Assembly: GCA_016778895.1 (NCBI GenBank)
Contig: JADHOR010000004.1
Span: 1 to 64,000, forward strand
DNA length: 64,000 nucleotides
Source: Candidatus Puniceispirillum sp.
GTDB lineage: Bacteria > Pseudomonadota > Alphaproteobacteria > Puniceispirillales > Puniceispirillaceae
Reading direction: 5' to 3'
Shown here: in pieces, positions 30,141 through 39,566 of the stretch
Position numbering within the stretch: position 1 is the first letter of the stretch
Layout: each line of letters starts with the position of its first letter
Position numbers and translations under genes: made by a program
The notes under the pieces: model-generated
Database searches by the model: none
The model's input: the letters and a program-made list of their open reading frames with translations, nothing else
Told to the model about the DNA's origin: nothing

Positions 30141-30584
30141 ATGCCAAGCCCATCCTCATCAAATCAAATCCCAGATATGCCAGCCCTACTTGGCTGGGGT
30201 GGCCTCGTTCCTTTTGGGCTGGCTGCTTTGGGCACGCATAGCGGCGTTGATCCGCTGGTGCTTTATGGCTTTATCGGCGGTACGGCGTATGGCGCAATAA
30301 TTCTCAGCTTTCTTGGTGCGGTACACTGGGGACTGACAATGCAGGATGATCGCAGCCCCTATTGGTATGTCTGGTCGGTTACGCCGGGTTTACTGGGTTT
30401 TGCCAGCTTACTGATCTTTGATGTAAATTACCGGATAATGGCGTTGATCCCGCTTTTTGGGCTGGCCTGGTCGGTTGATTATCAGGCCGCCATCCGCGGC
30501 TTAATCCCGGCCTGGTATATGCGGCTTCGTACGCTATTGACAGCAGGCGCAATTATCAGTCTTGCGGCGATGTTTTTGGCCTAA
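30141..30584 (+). CDS. DUF3429 family membrane protein
   Basis: A 147-residue protein with about five hydrophobic segments. The pattern LLGWGGLVPFGLAAL near the N-terminus, then LSFLGAVHWGLTM and YVWSVTPGLLGFASLL, fits the DUF3429 family of small inner-membrane proteins of unknown function. The gene is divergent from nuoA and converges on the EamA transporter gene, with eight bases between the ends. Confidence 0.8.
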   Translation: MPSPSSSNQIPDMPALLGWGGLVPFGLAALGTHSGVDPLVLYGFIGGTAYGAIILSFLGAVHWGLTMQDDRSPYWYVWSVTPGLLGFASLLIFDVNYRIMALIPLFGLAWSVDYQAAIRGLIPAWYMRLRTLLTAGAIISLAAMFLA

Positions 30585-30592
30585 AAAAGCGC

Positions 30593-31459
30593 CTAGCGCG
30601 CACGGATCATGATCAGGTTACCACTAACAACAAGCCCAAGCCCGATTACCCCAACCACGCCCCATTGATAATTTTCGAAAACTGTTGAAATGAGCAGCGC
30701 AAAAACCGGGAATATAACGGTTGCATAGCCGGCACGACTGGCGCCGATCCTGCCAATCAAAAGCAGGTAACAGCTAAAGGTCAGCACCGACGAGATAATC
30801 GTCAACCACAGTAATGAGCCGACATAGCGCGGTGTTTGCTCGATGATGAATTCATTTCCCATAACAAGTGATCCAAGCCCCAGATAGCAGGCACCGTAAA
30901 CCATTCCCCATGCGGCTGAGGCAAAAACCGGAATGGCTTGCCGCTGGCTATCTGCCGAGACCATATTGCCACTGCAAAAAAACAACGTGCCAATCAGGCA
31001 CAGGATAAGGCTTGGCAGGGCGGCGTCTGAAACCTGTAATTCCGGCCAGTAGAGCAGCGCAACGCCGCTAATGCCGACAATGGCTGCCAGCAAATGCAAC
31101 GGCGCGGGGCGCTGCCGGCCAAGCACCGCCGTCATCAGCACATTGACCAGCGAAGCGGTTGAAAACACCACTGCCGGCAAGCCCGACGCGACACCATTAG
31201 CGGCATGATAGAACAGGGTGAAATTGCCGGAAAAGATAAACAGACCAAGTGCGGCAAACCGCCAGTGCAAGCGCCAGTGAAATCGCAATGGCTGACCCGC
31301 AATATAGGCCAACAGAAACATCATCGGCGCCGCCATCAAAAATCGCCAGAACAGTGATATTTCAGGCGCAACAACCCCCAATTGCCATTTCAGCGGCAGC
31401 CAGCTGGTCGACCAGCCAAACACCACGCCGGCATAGAGCAGCAGGTCAAACGGTGTCAT
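30593..31459 (-). CDS. EamA/DMT-superfamily transporter
   Basis: 288 residues with ten predicted transmembrane helices in two repeats of five, the drug/metabolite transporter layout. The first EamA repeat opens at YAGVVFGWSTSWLPLKW and the second around LILCLIGTLFFCSGNMV. Substrate is unknown. It lies 26 bases after the second Lin0512 gene on the same strand, so the three genes may form one transcript. Confidence 0.87.
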   Translation of the reverse strand: MTPFDLLLYAGVVFGWSTSWLPLKWQLGVVAPEISLFWRFLMAAPMMFLLAYIAGQPLRFHWRLHWRFAALGLFIFSGNFTLFYHAANGVASGLPAVVFSTASLVNVLMTAVLGRQRPAPLHLLAAIVGISGVALLYWPELQVSDAALPSLILCLIGTLFFCSGNMVSADSQRQAIPVFASAAWGMVYGACYLGLGSLVMGNEFIIEQTPRYVGSLLWLTIISSVLTFSCYLLLIGRIGASRAGYATVIFPVFALLISTVFENYQWGVVGVIGLGLVVSGNLIMIRAR

Positions 31460-31485
31460 AGTGCACCCTCACCGGCAGTCTTAAG

Positions 31486-31842
31486 CTAGGCCGCCACCCA
31501 GTCATCTGGATTGATATCAAGATAGGCCTCGACTGCCGCTGTGGCGATAACGGATCGTGTGTTATGCACGTCATCAACGACATCCAAACCGCCTTTAACC
31601 AAAGTGACAAAAGCTTTGCCGCGTGGCAGCTTGCCTGCAACAACCGCGGTATCGACCTTCGACGGGTCCTGCACCGCAATCGTAACCCGTACCTCCATAT
31701 CAGCATGATCATAGCCAAGCGAGCGAAACAGAATCAGCGAGCTGTGATGCAGCGCATCATCAACGGCGCGGCACGCCGCCTTGGTATAGTCCTCGCCATA
31801 AAGATCATTGCCAGTGCCCATTTCAAGAATAATACGTTTCAT
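31486..31842 (-). CDS. Lin0512 family protein (copy B)
   Basis: 118 residues of the conserved-hypothetical Lin0512 family. It shares with its upstream neighbour the motifs EMGTG, DYTKAACRA, ALHHSSL, KVDT..VA..LP.G, GGLDV and VIATAAVEAYLD. Neither copy has a recognised catalytic signature. The ATG overlaps the stop of copy A by four bases, which suggests coupled expression and possibly a heteromeric complex. The function is not known. Confidence 0.8.
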   Translation of the reverse strand: MKRIILEMGTGNDLYGEDYTKAACRAVDDALHHSSLILFRSLGYDHADMEVRVTIAVQDPSKVDTAVVAGKLPRGKAFVTLVKGGLDVVDDVHNTRSVIATAAVEAYLDINPDDWVAA

Positions 31843-32195
31843 GACGCGGCTCCTGCTGGCTCAAGATCAAGATAAACCACAATTGCTGCATTTGCGATCA
31901 CCGTTGCCCCGCCATCCGGCTTTGGCACATCAAGGCCGCCATGAACAGCACGAACCACTGCCTGTCCATAAGGCAACAGTGCCGCAACCTTGTCGGTATC
32001 GACGGAATCAGGCTTCTGCACACCAATTTCCACCTCGATAATCATCGCTGAACGATCAAGGCCAAACGCATCGGCAATAGATAATGAATTATGCCATAAC
32101 GCGTTTTCAATCGCGCGGCAGGCGGCACGTGTGTAATCCTGCTGGCGAAGCGAACTGCCCATGCCAAGCTCCATCACCATCCGTTTCTTTGCCAT
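31839..32195 (-). CDS. Lin0512 family protein (copy A)
   Basis: 118 residues starting at MAKKRMVMELGMG; the 34 residues before this in the track lack family resemblance. Motifs matching copy B: ELGMG, DYTRAACRA, ALWHNSL, SVDTDKVAALLPYGQA, HGGLDV, VIANAAIVVYLD. The two are divergent paralogues rather than a recent duplication, judging by many substitutions between the shared motifs. It is the first gene of the presumed Lin0512-Lin0512-EamA transcript. Function unknown. Confidence 0.8.
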   Translation of the reverse strand: MAKKRMVMELGMGSSLRQQDYTRAACRAIENALWHNSLSIADAFGLDRSAMIIEVEIGVQKPDSVDTDKVAALLPYGQAVVRAVHGGLDVPKPDGGATVIANAAIVVYLDLEPAGAAS

Positions 32196-32407
32196 GAATA
32201 AAAGCTTTCCTAAATTAAAAAAACCAGCTTGATAACTGATATATGGCCCCAGTTTTGACCAGCAATAGGCTCGACTGGCACTAGCTATGCCAATCACCTC
32301 TGCCTCAACCTCTCACAAAAAGCCTGTCCAAGCGGCAATGGCCGCCACCAGCAGCGCGATATGTTTGAATTATAATCCTTTGTTTTGGCAAAACCAACTA
32401 AAGAAGC

Positions 32408-32740
32408 TCAATCAAGTCCCAGAGCTGCCCTAACAGTAGCTGTCCAGCCAATAAAGCTGGCGCTATCTGTTACAATAACCGGCCGCTTTATCAGGGTTGG
32501 ATGAGCCTGTAGCAAGGCGAGTGAAGGCTGGTGGCGCGCCGCATCATCAAGGCCGCGCCATGTCGTTGATTTGCGATTCACCACGACATCATCACCATGC
32601 CCATCAAGCCAGTTTGCCAGCTGGTCACTGGCAACCGGATTTGCCCGCAGATCCACAAATTCAACGCTTTTACCCGCAGCTTGCAACGCTTTTAGCGCCT
32701 TTTTACAGCTATCACAATTCTTCAGCCCGTATAGTTTCAA
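32408..32740 (-). CDS. Spx/ArsC-family (YffB-like) thioredoxin-fold protein
   Basis: 110 residues with the ArsC/Spx fold: LYGLKNCDSCKKALKAL with a CxxC pair near the N-terminus, TWRGLDDAAR, and the LIKRPVIV cis-proline segment with the conserved Arg. I choose the TTG at 32740, giving MKLYGLKN, because GGAGG stands seven bases ahead; the track start adds about 54 residues of unlikely sequence and an ATG five codons upstream would place the Shine-Dalgarno inside the gene. A reductase role is possible, but true arsenate reduction is not established. Confidence 0.82.
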   Translation of the reverse strand: MKLYGLKNCDSCKKALKALQAAGKSVEFVDLRANPVASDQLANWLDGHGDDVVVNRKSTTWRGLDDAARHQPSLALLQAHPTLIKRPVIVTDSASFIGWTATVRAALGLD

Positions 32741-32883
32741 CAACCCACCTCCCATAACTGTTGCCAGCTTAACGATTGGCTTTGATACTGCCAAGCCCGG
32801 ATACTGCCAAGCCCAGTATTGAAAAACCGTTTTATCGCGCCTAGCCAATTGACCAGCCGATCGCAAGACCTTGCAACAGCAAA

Positions 32884-33603
32884 GTGAAACGCGCAAATTC
32901 AACCTGCCAGATTAGTCTGCCAGACAGCCGATTTAATTACCGCCGGGAGAGAAACCTGCTTCGCCGATTTCTTTATGCCAGTTTTGAGCGCCAGATAAAC
33001 CGCGCCTACCGCAACAGGCTAGCCGATCGCGGGACGACCGCCCAAGGCGTTTTCTGGCGTTCAGAAACGAGTCAAATTGCGCGTTTTGATGCGTTATTAT
33101 CGCTGGCACACGAACTTGCACCGCAAAAACCGGTCACAATCGCCGATATCGGTTGTGGTTATGGGGCGATGTTTGATTTTATCAAAACCAAGCCAGCCTA
33201 TGCGCAGACAATCTATTGCGGCGTCGATATCAATGCCGCGATGGTAAGTGCATGCCAGAAAAAACACCCGACCGAGCAAGCCCTGTTCAAATTGGGAAAT
33301 GCGCCGCAAACCACGGTTGATTTTGCAATATTTTCCGGAACGTTCAACCTGACCCATTGTGATGATCCAGCGCTATGGATGGATTACATCTTTAACAGCC
33401 TTGAACGCTGCATGCGTAAAACCCGTTATGCGCTTGTGCTGAACTTACTCACCGCGCCACAGACAAAAATTACCCAGCAGATATTTTATGCTAACCGCGC
33501 CGCCTTTATCCGCCGTGCCAAGCAACAGCTTGGCCCCACATACGCTCGATCAACCAAATATGTGTCAGGTGATGTCAGCTTTGTGATCACGAGGCCTAGA
33601 TGA
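32884..33603 (+). CDS. Class I SAM-dependent methyltransferase
   Basis: 239 residues with a Rossmann methyltransferase core: motif I IADIGCGYGAMFD at about residue 86, an acidic residue in IYCGVDINAAMV that should hold SAM ribose, and DFAIFSGTFNLTH as a motif-IV-like stretch. The N-terminal 60 residues are basic and helical. The substrate cannot be told from the sequence. It is divergent from the Spx-like gene and convergent with the MBL hydrolase gene. Confidence 0.85.
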   Translation: MKRANSTCQISLPDSRFNYRRERNLLRRFLYASFERQINRAYRNRLADRGTTAQGVFWRSETSQIARFDALLSLAHELAPQKPVTIADIGCGYGAMFDFIKTKPAYAQTIYCGVDINAAMVSACQKKHPTEQALFKLGNAPQTTVDFAIFSGTFNLTHCDDPALWMDYIFNSLERCMRKTRYALVLNLLTAPQTKITQQIFYANRAAFIRRAKQQLGPTYARSTKYVSGDVSFVITRPR

Positions 33604-33625
33604 TTCTTTGGGCCATTCCTTTGGG

Positions 33626-34498
33626 CTAGAAATCAATCACCATGCCGTCACAACCAACCGAGCAACGTCCATCAAAACTGCGGCTGACTTCGGCCTGCCA
33701 TTCCTCATCATTGCAAATGTTACGCTCGGGCGGGATAAGATGATGCAGCACCAGATGCCCAACATTGGCTGCACTAGCAATACGCCCCACATCCTCTGCC
33801 AGGCTGTGCGACGTCAAAAGATGCTGTTTCAACCGTTCATCCCCGGTTTTTGTTTTTGCCACAGCATGTTCAACGCCTTTTGCCAGCATCGCCTCATGCA
33901 CCAGAACATCGCTGTTTCTGGCAAAATCAGCCAACGCCGGTACATAGCGCGTATCGCCGGAAAATGTGACCGATTTTCCCACTGCATCAAAACGTAGCGC
34001 ATAGGAGTCATCAATCGGCGGATGGTCATTTCGCATCGCCGAGACACAAAACCCGTTATCGTCAACAAGCTTTACCGGATCTGGCGTTTTCGCATGATAA
34101 ATACTCACCGTAACCAGCGGCGCAAGTGACGGCCTGCCTTCGTCCTTGATGCGAATCGCTATATCAAATTCCATCATCTCGCAAAACCGCTGCCAGATCA
34201 GCTCAAGGCCAGGCGGCCCATAGACCGGAACCTGATGATCAAGTCCGGCTGTCCACGCCGTATGAAGCAAGCCGCCAAATTCCAGAACATGATCAGAGTG
34301 ATAGTGCGTGATAAAGACGTCAGTAAGGCCGGTCAGCGGGTAGCCAGCCTTAACCATGCCGGCGGTAACGCCAAGGCCGCAGTCAATAATGATCGACCGG
34401 CCAGCGATCGAGAGATGTGATGATGTTGGCAGGAAAGATGCGCCCGAGGCGCGAAGCGATGGGCCGCCCTTTGTGCCAAGTAGAACCAGCCGTGCCAT
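33626..34498 (-). CDS. MBL-fold metallo-hydrolase (RNase Z/arylsulfatase-like)
   Basis: 290 residues of the metallo-beta-lactamase superfamily with a complete metal site: HYHSDH at 65-70, His in RNDHPPIDD, the Asp in FSGDTRYVP, and a C-terminal His in VLHHLIPPE. The overall layout resembles RNase Z-like hydrolases, but the RNase Z exosite is not evident. Substrate unknown. It stands alone on its strand. Confidence 0.86.
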   Translation of the reverse strand: MARLVLLGTKGGPSLRASGASFLPTSSHLSIAGRSIIIDCGLGVTAGMVKAGYPLTGLTDVFITHYHSDHVLEFGGLLHTAWTAGLDHQVPVYGPPGLELIWQRFCEMMEFDIAIRIKDEGRPSLAPLVTVSIYHAKTPDPVKLVDDNGFCVSAMRNDHPPIDDSYALRFDAVGKSVTFSGDTRYVPALADFARNSDVLVHEAMLAKGVEHAVAKTKTGDERLKQHLLTSHSLAEDVGRIASAANVGHLVLHHLIPPERNICNDEEWQAEVSRSFDGRCSVGCDGMVIDF

Positions 34499-34855
34499 GA
34501 TGTCTTATATTTGCCCCATAATAGCAGCGCCAATCACTACAATCTTTATCTTGCTATTCGTCATACTCCCCCCAAAGAAATGATGCCAGAAAATCACAAG
34601 AGAACAAACGCCAAAAAGGCTGGCCAACGCCTGAACAGTCTGAAGATTCGGCGATTATTGAGATTTGAATAGTCTGGGCCAGTTCTGGTTAGGAAGCAGT
34701 GGCGGCAATAAGGTAGCGGGCTGAAATATCGCGCTATCACCGGAACTAATGGCGCATCCTAACGATCAAGCGCGCGCGAGCGCCATACTAGCCTCAACAG
34801 CTGCCATCCCAGCTAAAAGCAGTAACAGGCTGATTGATCCGAAATCCACGATTAT
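34499..34855. other. Noncoding interval
   Basis: 357 bases between the MBL hydrolase start and the end of the broken MFS gene. I see no gene with family resemblance, no strong hairpin and no tandem repeat. A short hydrophobic reading frame on the plus strand (MMSYICPIIAAP) overlaps the MBL start but has no Shine-Dalgarno sequence. Confidence 0.5.
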
Positions 34856-35897
34856 TCAACCCGCTACCAGCGGAAACCCGAAAATACCGGCAAAATAAGT
34901 AAATGCGAAAAGCTGTAACGTTTGGGCAACCAGCCCACCCGATGCATCCCTCGCCGTCATAGTCACCAAAATCGGATGAGACACGCCGTATCCGATGCCA
35001 AAAAGCACAGCAAACAGCCAGTAAAGATACTGATCACCAGTTATAAAGCAGAACAAAACAACGCTTCCACACACTACATATTGCAATAAGGCAATTGTAA
35101 AGTATGGATTTTTCCCGCCGCTAAAGCGTGCCAGCACCAGGCTGAACATCACCACCGTCACCGTATAAATGAGGAAATGATCTGCGTAATTGAGCCCACG
35201 TTCATCTGCATAAACGGTTTGAAAATTGTTCATACCCGCAAAAACGCTAGCACCGATGAACACCATTGTAACCGGCCGCCATGCGGGCGAACGCCAAATC
35301 GCCCTTATTGGCGCCAGCGTAATCTTGGATTGTTCTGGAGACCTCGCACGTACGATGTGATTTTTAATCGGTTTCGCAAGGCAGAAAAACATTATCGCCA
35401 CAAAAAAAACACAGTGCCGACGTCAACATGAAAGCCGCAACCACCGTCTGACCAGCAACCTCTAAAAACGCGGCAAGGACTAGCGAAAGTCCGAAACCAG
35501 CCATCACAGCGACTGAAAGTAATGTGAAAAAACGTACCCTAAATTCATCTGCTACAAGTTCGGTTAGCACAATTGGGCAAAGCGCATAGGTCGTGTCCCA
35601 GCCAAACCCAAGCAACAGACTAGCTGCCAACATCAGACCGCCAACCGCTGTGGCATTGCCGTAAAATGTCAAAGTAAGCGCGATCGCCAAACAGCCGATG
35701 GCGAGCATTTTAACCTTGCCGAAAACATCCGATAGATGGCCGCAATAATAAACGCTACACAGCGTCGAGATAGCGGTAAACATCAGCATTGTGCCCACCA
35801 CCTTCTCATTAGCGCCCAGCCCTTCAAACAACCGAGGCAGCATAAAGGTCAACCCATATGCGCCGGCCTGCAGAAAGACGGCAAGGTAAAAGACCAT
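34856..35897 (-). pseudogene. MFS transporter interrupted by a frameshift
   Basis: Two overlapping reading frames together make one major-facilitator transporter. The upstream half (35364-35897) has six transmembrane segments and the loop GHLSDVFGKVK, similar to the MFS motif A; the downstream half (34856-35401) supplies the rest to GIFGFPLVAG. The break falls in a run of eight T (minus strand) at 35402-35409; seven T would join the frames as LCFFVAIMFF. Sequencing error, replication slippage or true decay are all possible. Upstream, in-frame GWKGLFLSRN has no ATG/GTG/TTG start, so the N-terminus may also be damaged. Confidence 0.75.
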
Positions 35898-36057
35898 TAA
35901 TTTGGTGTTACGGCTCAGAAATAGGCCCTTCCAGCCCGGTTGAAGGCAAGACCTACACGCAGTTTGTCAGCTTTAAAAGATTTATCAATACGGCCAGAAG
36001 ATGGGCGCGCAACGGCCGCTTGATTTGAGAAACCCGCGATGACACGGCTTCATCCCG

Positions 36058-36079
36058 GATGATCTCAATCCAGATCATC
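36058..36079. repeat. Inverted repeat between MFS pseudogene and tRNA-Asp
   Basis: Perfect 8-base arms GATGATCT and AGATCATC flank CAATCC. There is no T-tract, so it does not look like a terminator. It could be an operator or a remnant in a decaying interval; no adjacent regulator gene was found. Confidence 0.45.
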
Positions 36080-36171
36080 TCATGACAGCATAACCCATGA
36101 AAGAGTCTCGCATAAGACAATAACGAGGACGGCCAGATGCCAGATGTCAGATTTTTGTTGGGAAAAAATGG

Positions 36172-36245
<74 letters not shown>

Positions 36246-36461
36246 TCAAAACAAGGGCTTGTTGTGGAGCGTTTGTAGCATGGATTTTCTATCGGACAAC
36301 CCCAAAAATGCGTTCCAACAGGCATGAAATGTAAAAATTTAACCGTGCCAGCGAGCCATAGCGCCACGTCATACATCACAAGAAAAAAACTCACCAGCGC
36401 CGCTCGCCTTTATCCAGCGTCCGGGTTATTATTGTTTTTTTTTGGATATTAGAAACATGAA

Positions 36462-36537
36462 TGGTGGGTGGTGAGGGGTTCGAACCCCCGACCTACTCGG
36501 TGTAAACGAGTTGCTCTCCCAGCTGAGCTAACCACCC
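36462..36537 (-). tRNA. tRNA-Val (anticodon TAC)
   Basis: Acceptor arms GGGTGGT/ACCACCC, anticodon stem ACTCG/CGAGT with loop TTTACAC, T-loop TTCGAAC. The 3' CCA is encoded in the DNA, unlike in the neighbouring tRNA-Asp. It is placed downstream of hupB on the same strand. Confidence 0.96.
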
Positions 36538-36579
36538 TAGACATTCCGTCGCCACTCAGTACGCCAGCAGCATAGATAA

Positions 36580-36604
36580 CGCCGACCCTTATATAGGGCC
36601 GGCG
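36580..36604 (-). terminator. Strong hairpin between hupB and tRNA-Val
   Basis: On the minus strand, CGCCGGCCCT pairs with AGGGTCGGCG (one G-U) around a five-base loop. Only TTATCT follows, so the T-tract is weak. It could terminate hupB transcription or act as a processing structure ahead of the tRNA. Confidence 0.4.
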
Positions 36605-36625
36605 CTAAAAAAGAAAGGCTAAAAT

Positions 36626-36901
36626 TTAGCTATTTACGGCGTCTTTCAAAGGGGCACCAGCTTTGAACTTAGGCTGCTTTGACGCCTTAATCTGGATCGT
36701 TTCACCAGTTCTAGGATTCCGGCCAGTTGTCGCTGCACGATGCGCAACAGAGAATGTGCCAAAACCAACAATGCGGACATCACCGCCCGCCTTAAGCGCA
36801 CCCGCGATGCTGTCAAAAACACCATCCACGGCGCGGCCAGCGTCAGCTTTGGTAATGCCTGCCGCATCAGCCACTGCAGAAACGAGATCATTCTTATTCA
36901 T
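36626..36901 (-). CDS. hupB: DNA-binding protein HU (beta type)
   Basis: 91-residue nucleoid protein. It opens MNKNDLVSAVADAAG, has the beta-arm motif GRNPRTGETIQI and ends FKAGAPLKDAVN, all typical of HU. It follows lon on the same strand by 134 bases, the usual alphaproteobacterial and gammaproteobacterial lon-hupB order. An IHF-alpha gene is also in this window. Confidence 0.96.
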   Translation of the reverse strand: MNKNDLVSAVADAAGITKADAGRAVDGVFDSIAGALKAGGDVRIVGFGTFSVAHRAATTGRNPRTGETIQIKASKQPKFKAGAPLKDAVNS

Positions 36902-37035
36902 GGGAGCCCCCTATATAGATTTCGATTTGATAAATGTTAATTAAAAACTACACTGAATTCTGACTTCGATCAAAGGATTTTCTTTTAGAAACAGCCAAAA
37001 AATGGCTGTTTAACTCTCGATATATCACAAAACCA

Positions 37036-39450
37036 TTAATGCGCGACGATATCGTTTTTATTTTGACTTTTTTCGCCAACCGCAACCGCAGAGTCATCAA
37101 CAACGGCGGTTTCAAGCGCTGCCGGAATAGGTTCACGCACTAGCGCAACCGATAACGCCTCATCAACCATTGCTACCGGCACGATTTTGAGCGCACCCTT
37201 GATATTATCTGGTATCTCGGCAAGGTCTTTTTCGTTCTCTTTGGGAATTAGCACCGTGTTCAATCCGCCACGTTGTGCCGCCAACAGCTTTTCCTTCAAT
37301 CCGCCAATTGGCAAAACCCGACCACGAAGCGTGATCTCACCAGTCATCGCCACATCACGGCGCACCGCAATGCCGGTAATGGCTGAGATAATTGACGTTG
37401 CCATTGCCACACCGGCAGAAGGGCCGTCTTTTGGCGTTGCCCCCTCAGGCACATGGACATGGACGTCGTGCTTGGCCAGATCACCCAGATCAATCCCATA
37501 GGATTGGGCGCGTGACTTGATAAAGAATTCAGCCGCCTGGATTGATTCCTTCATCACGTCGCCCAGTTTACCTGTGGCACTGGCCTTACCCTTGCCCGGC
37601 ACCTTTACCGCCTCGATATTGAGCAACTCTCCGCCCACTTCAGTCCAGGCAAGACCGGTAGTGACACCAATCTGATCATGATCTTCCATTTCGCCAAAAC
37701 GGAACCGGCTTACGCCAAGATAATTCTCCAGATTGTCTGGTGTCACTTCGGCTGAGGTTTTTTCACCGGCAACAATCGCTGTTACCGTCTTGCGCACGAT
37801 TTTGGCAATTTCTCTCTCAAGATTTCGCACCCCTGCTTCACGCGTATATAGCCGGATAATCGCGCGCACTGTGTCATCAGTAATGGTAAGCTCACCAGCT
37901 TTCAAACCATGATCTTCAAATTGCTTTTTCATCAGGTGACGCTTAGCAATTTCCAGCTTCTCATCTTCGGTATAGCCAGACAGGCGGATAATTTCCATCC
38001 GATCCATCAGCGGCTGCGGCATATTAAGCGTGTTTGCTGTTGTGACAAACATTACATTCGAAAGGTCAAAATCAACCTCCATATAGTGATCTTGGAACGC
38101 ATTATTTTGAGCCGGATCAAGCACTTCGAGAAGCGCCGATGTTGGGTCACCACGCCAGTCGGCACCCAGCTTATCAACCTCATCAAGCAGGAACAGTGGA
38201 TTATTCATGCCAGCTTTTTTCATCCCTTGCAAAACCTTGCCAGGCATTGATCCGATATAGGTACGACGATGCCCTCGAATTTCCGCCTCATCACGAACGC
38301 CGCCGAGCGCCATGCGCACATATTGCCGGCCGGTTGCCTTGGCGATTGATTTGCCAAGCGAGGTTTTACCAACACCCGGCGGCCCAACAAGACATAAGAT
38401 CGGGCCTCGCATTGCTTTGGTGCGCTGCTGTACCGCCAAAAACTCGATAATCCTGTCTTTTACCTTGTCCAAACCGTAATGATCCGCATCAAGCACGACG
38501 CGAGCAGCGACAATATCCTTTTTCAAGCGGCTAGCCTTTTTCCACGGCAACGCAACAATCCAGTCAAGATAGTTCCGAACAACGGTGGCCTCGGCACTCA
38601 TTGGACCCATGTTACGCAATTTCTTCAGCTCGGCATTTGCCTTGTCGCGAACCAGCTTGGGCAACTTCAGCGCGGTAATTTGCGCCTCAATCTCGTCCAG
38701 CTCATTGATGCCATCCTCGCCCTCACCAAGCTCTTTCTGGATGGCCTTCATCTGTTCGTTTAGGTAATATTCGCGCTGGGTCTTCTCCATCTGCCGCTTT
38801 ACCCGGTTACGCACCCGCTTTTCAACATGAAGCGCGCCAATTTCGCTTTCCATAAAGCCGAAAACCTTTTCCAGCCGCTCATGCACGTCAAGCGTCTCGA
38901 GCAAATCCTGTTTTTCTGAAATTTTCACCGCCAGATGCGAGGCGATCATATCGGCAATCTTATTGGCGTCCTCAACCTGCTCGACTGCACTCAGCACTTC
39001 GGTGGCAATTTTCTTGTTCAGCTTGATATATTGTTCAAACTGCTGGACTGTCGCACGGCCAAGCGCGGCGGTATCGGCACCGCGATCACCAGTTTGCTCA
39101 ACCAGTTCAGCCTCTACAAAAAGATAGCCCTTGTCGTCGGTCAATGTCTCACGACGCAACTGCAACCGCTCACCACCTTCGACCAGCACTTTGACTGCCC
39201 CATCCGGCAGTTTCAATAGCTGTAAGATTGTTCCAAGCGTGCCGGTTGTATACAGACCACCAGCATCCGGATCTTCAATACCGGCCTCGGTCTGGGTCGC
39301 AAGAATAATCTGCTTGTCATCTGCCATAACAGCCTCAAGCGCCTTGATCGATTTCTCGCGACCAACAAATAGTGGCACGATCATGTGTGGAAACACTACA
39401 ATATCACGGAGGGGAAGAACTGGAAGCGCAGTTACTGACAAATCAGTCAT
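37036..39450 (-). CDS. lon: ATP-dependent protease Lon
   Basis: 804-residue quality-control protease. The N-terminal substrate domain begins VLPLRDIVVFPHMIVPLFVGR. The AAA+ module has Walker A GPPGVGKTSLGKSIA and Walker B LFLLDEVDK; the C-terminal serine protease has PKDGPSAGVAMATS with the catalytic Ser and the Lys in GLKEKLLAAQRG. A heat-shock-type promoter lies 60-90 bases upstream (separate entry). clpX is the upstream neighbour. Confidence 0.98.
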   Translation of the reverse strand: MTDLSVTALPVLPLRDIVVFPHMIVPLFVGREKSIKALEAVMADDKQIILATQTEAGIEDPDAGGLYTTGTLGTILQLLKLPDGAVKVLVEGGERLQLRRETLTDDKGYLFVEAELVEQTGDRGADTAALGRATVQQFEQYIKLNKKIATEVLSAVEQVEDANKIADMIASHLAVKISEKQDLLETLDVHERLEKVFGFMESEIGALHVEKRVRNRVKRQMEKTQREYYLNEQMKAIQKELGEGEDGINELDEIEAQITALKLPKLVRDKANAELKKLRNMGPMSAEATVVRNYLDWIVALPWKKASRLKKDIVAARVVLDADHYGLDKVKDRIIEFLAVQQRTKAMRGPILCLVGPPGVGKTSLGKSIAKATGRQYVRMALGGVRDEAEIRGHRRTYIGSMPGKVLQGMKKAGMNNPLFLLDEVDKLGADWRGDPTSALLEVLDPAQNNAFQDHYMEVDFDLSNVMFVTTANTLNMPQPLMDRMEIIRLSGYTEDEKLEIAKRHLMKKQFEDHGLKAGELTITDDTVRAIIRLYTREAGVRNLEREIAKIVRKTVTAIVAGEKTSAEVTPDNLENYLGVSRFRFGEMEDHDQIGVTTGLAWTEVGGELLNIEAVKVPGKGKASATGKLGDVMKESIQAAEFFIKSRAQSYGIDLGDLAKHDVHVHVPEGATPKDGPSAGVAMATSIISAITGIAVRRDVAMTGEITLRGRVLPIGGLKEKLLAAQRGGLNTVLIPKENEKDLAEIPDNIKGALKIVPVAMVDEALSVALVREPIPAALETAVVDDSAVAVGEKSQNKNDIVAH

Positions 39451-39509
39451 TGGAACTAACCTTTAATTTTGTATACTGGATTGGCCGCAAGATACGCCGC
39501 CACTGTTTG

Positions 39510-39538
39510 ATATGGGGCTTGTGTGACCTGCTTTCAAC
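39510..39538 (-). promoter_or_regulatory. Sigma-32-like promoter of lon
   Basis: On the minus strand, GTTGAA (-35) and CCCATAT (-10) are separated by 16 bases, close to the RpoH consensus CTTGAA-N13-15-CCCATNT. Its distance of about 60 bases to the lon start is plausible. lon is a classic heat-shock gene, which supports the call. Confidence 0.55.
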
Positions 39539-39566
39539 CTCCCAATCACACAAACCAATAGGCCAA

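Noticed and set aside
34498-34583. 28-residue hydrophobic plus-strand peptide (MMSYICPIIAAP...)
   Set aside because: No Shine-Dalgarno sequence and it overlaps the MBL hydrolase start; likely chance.
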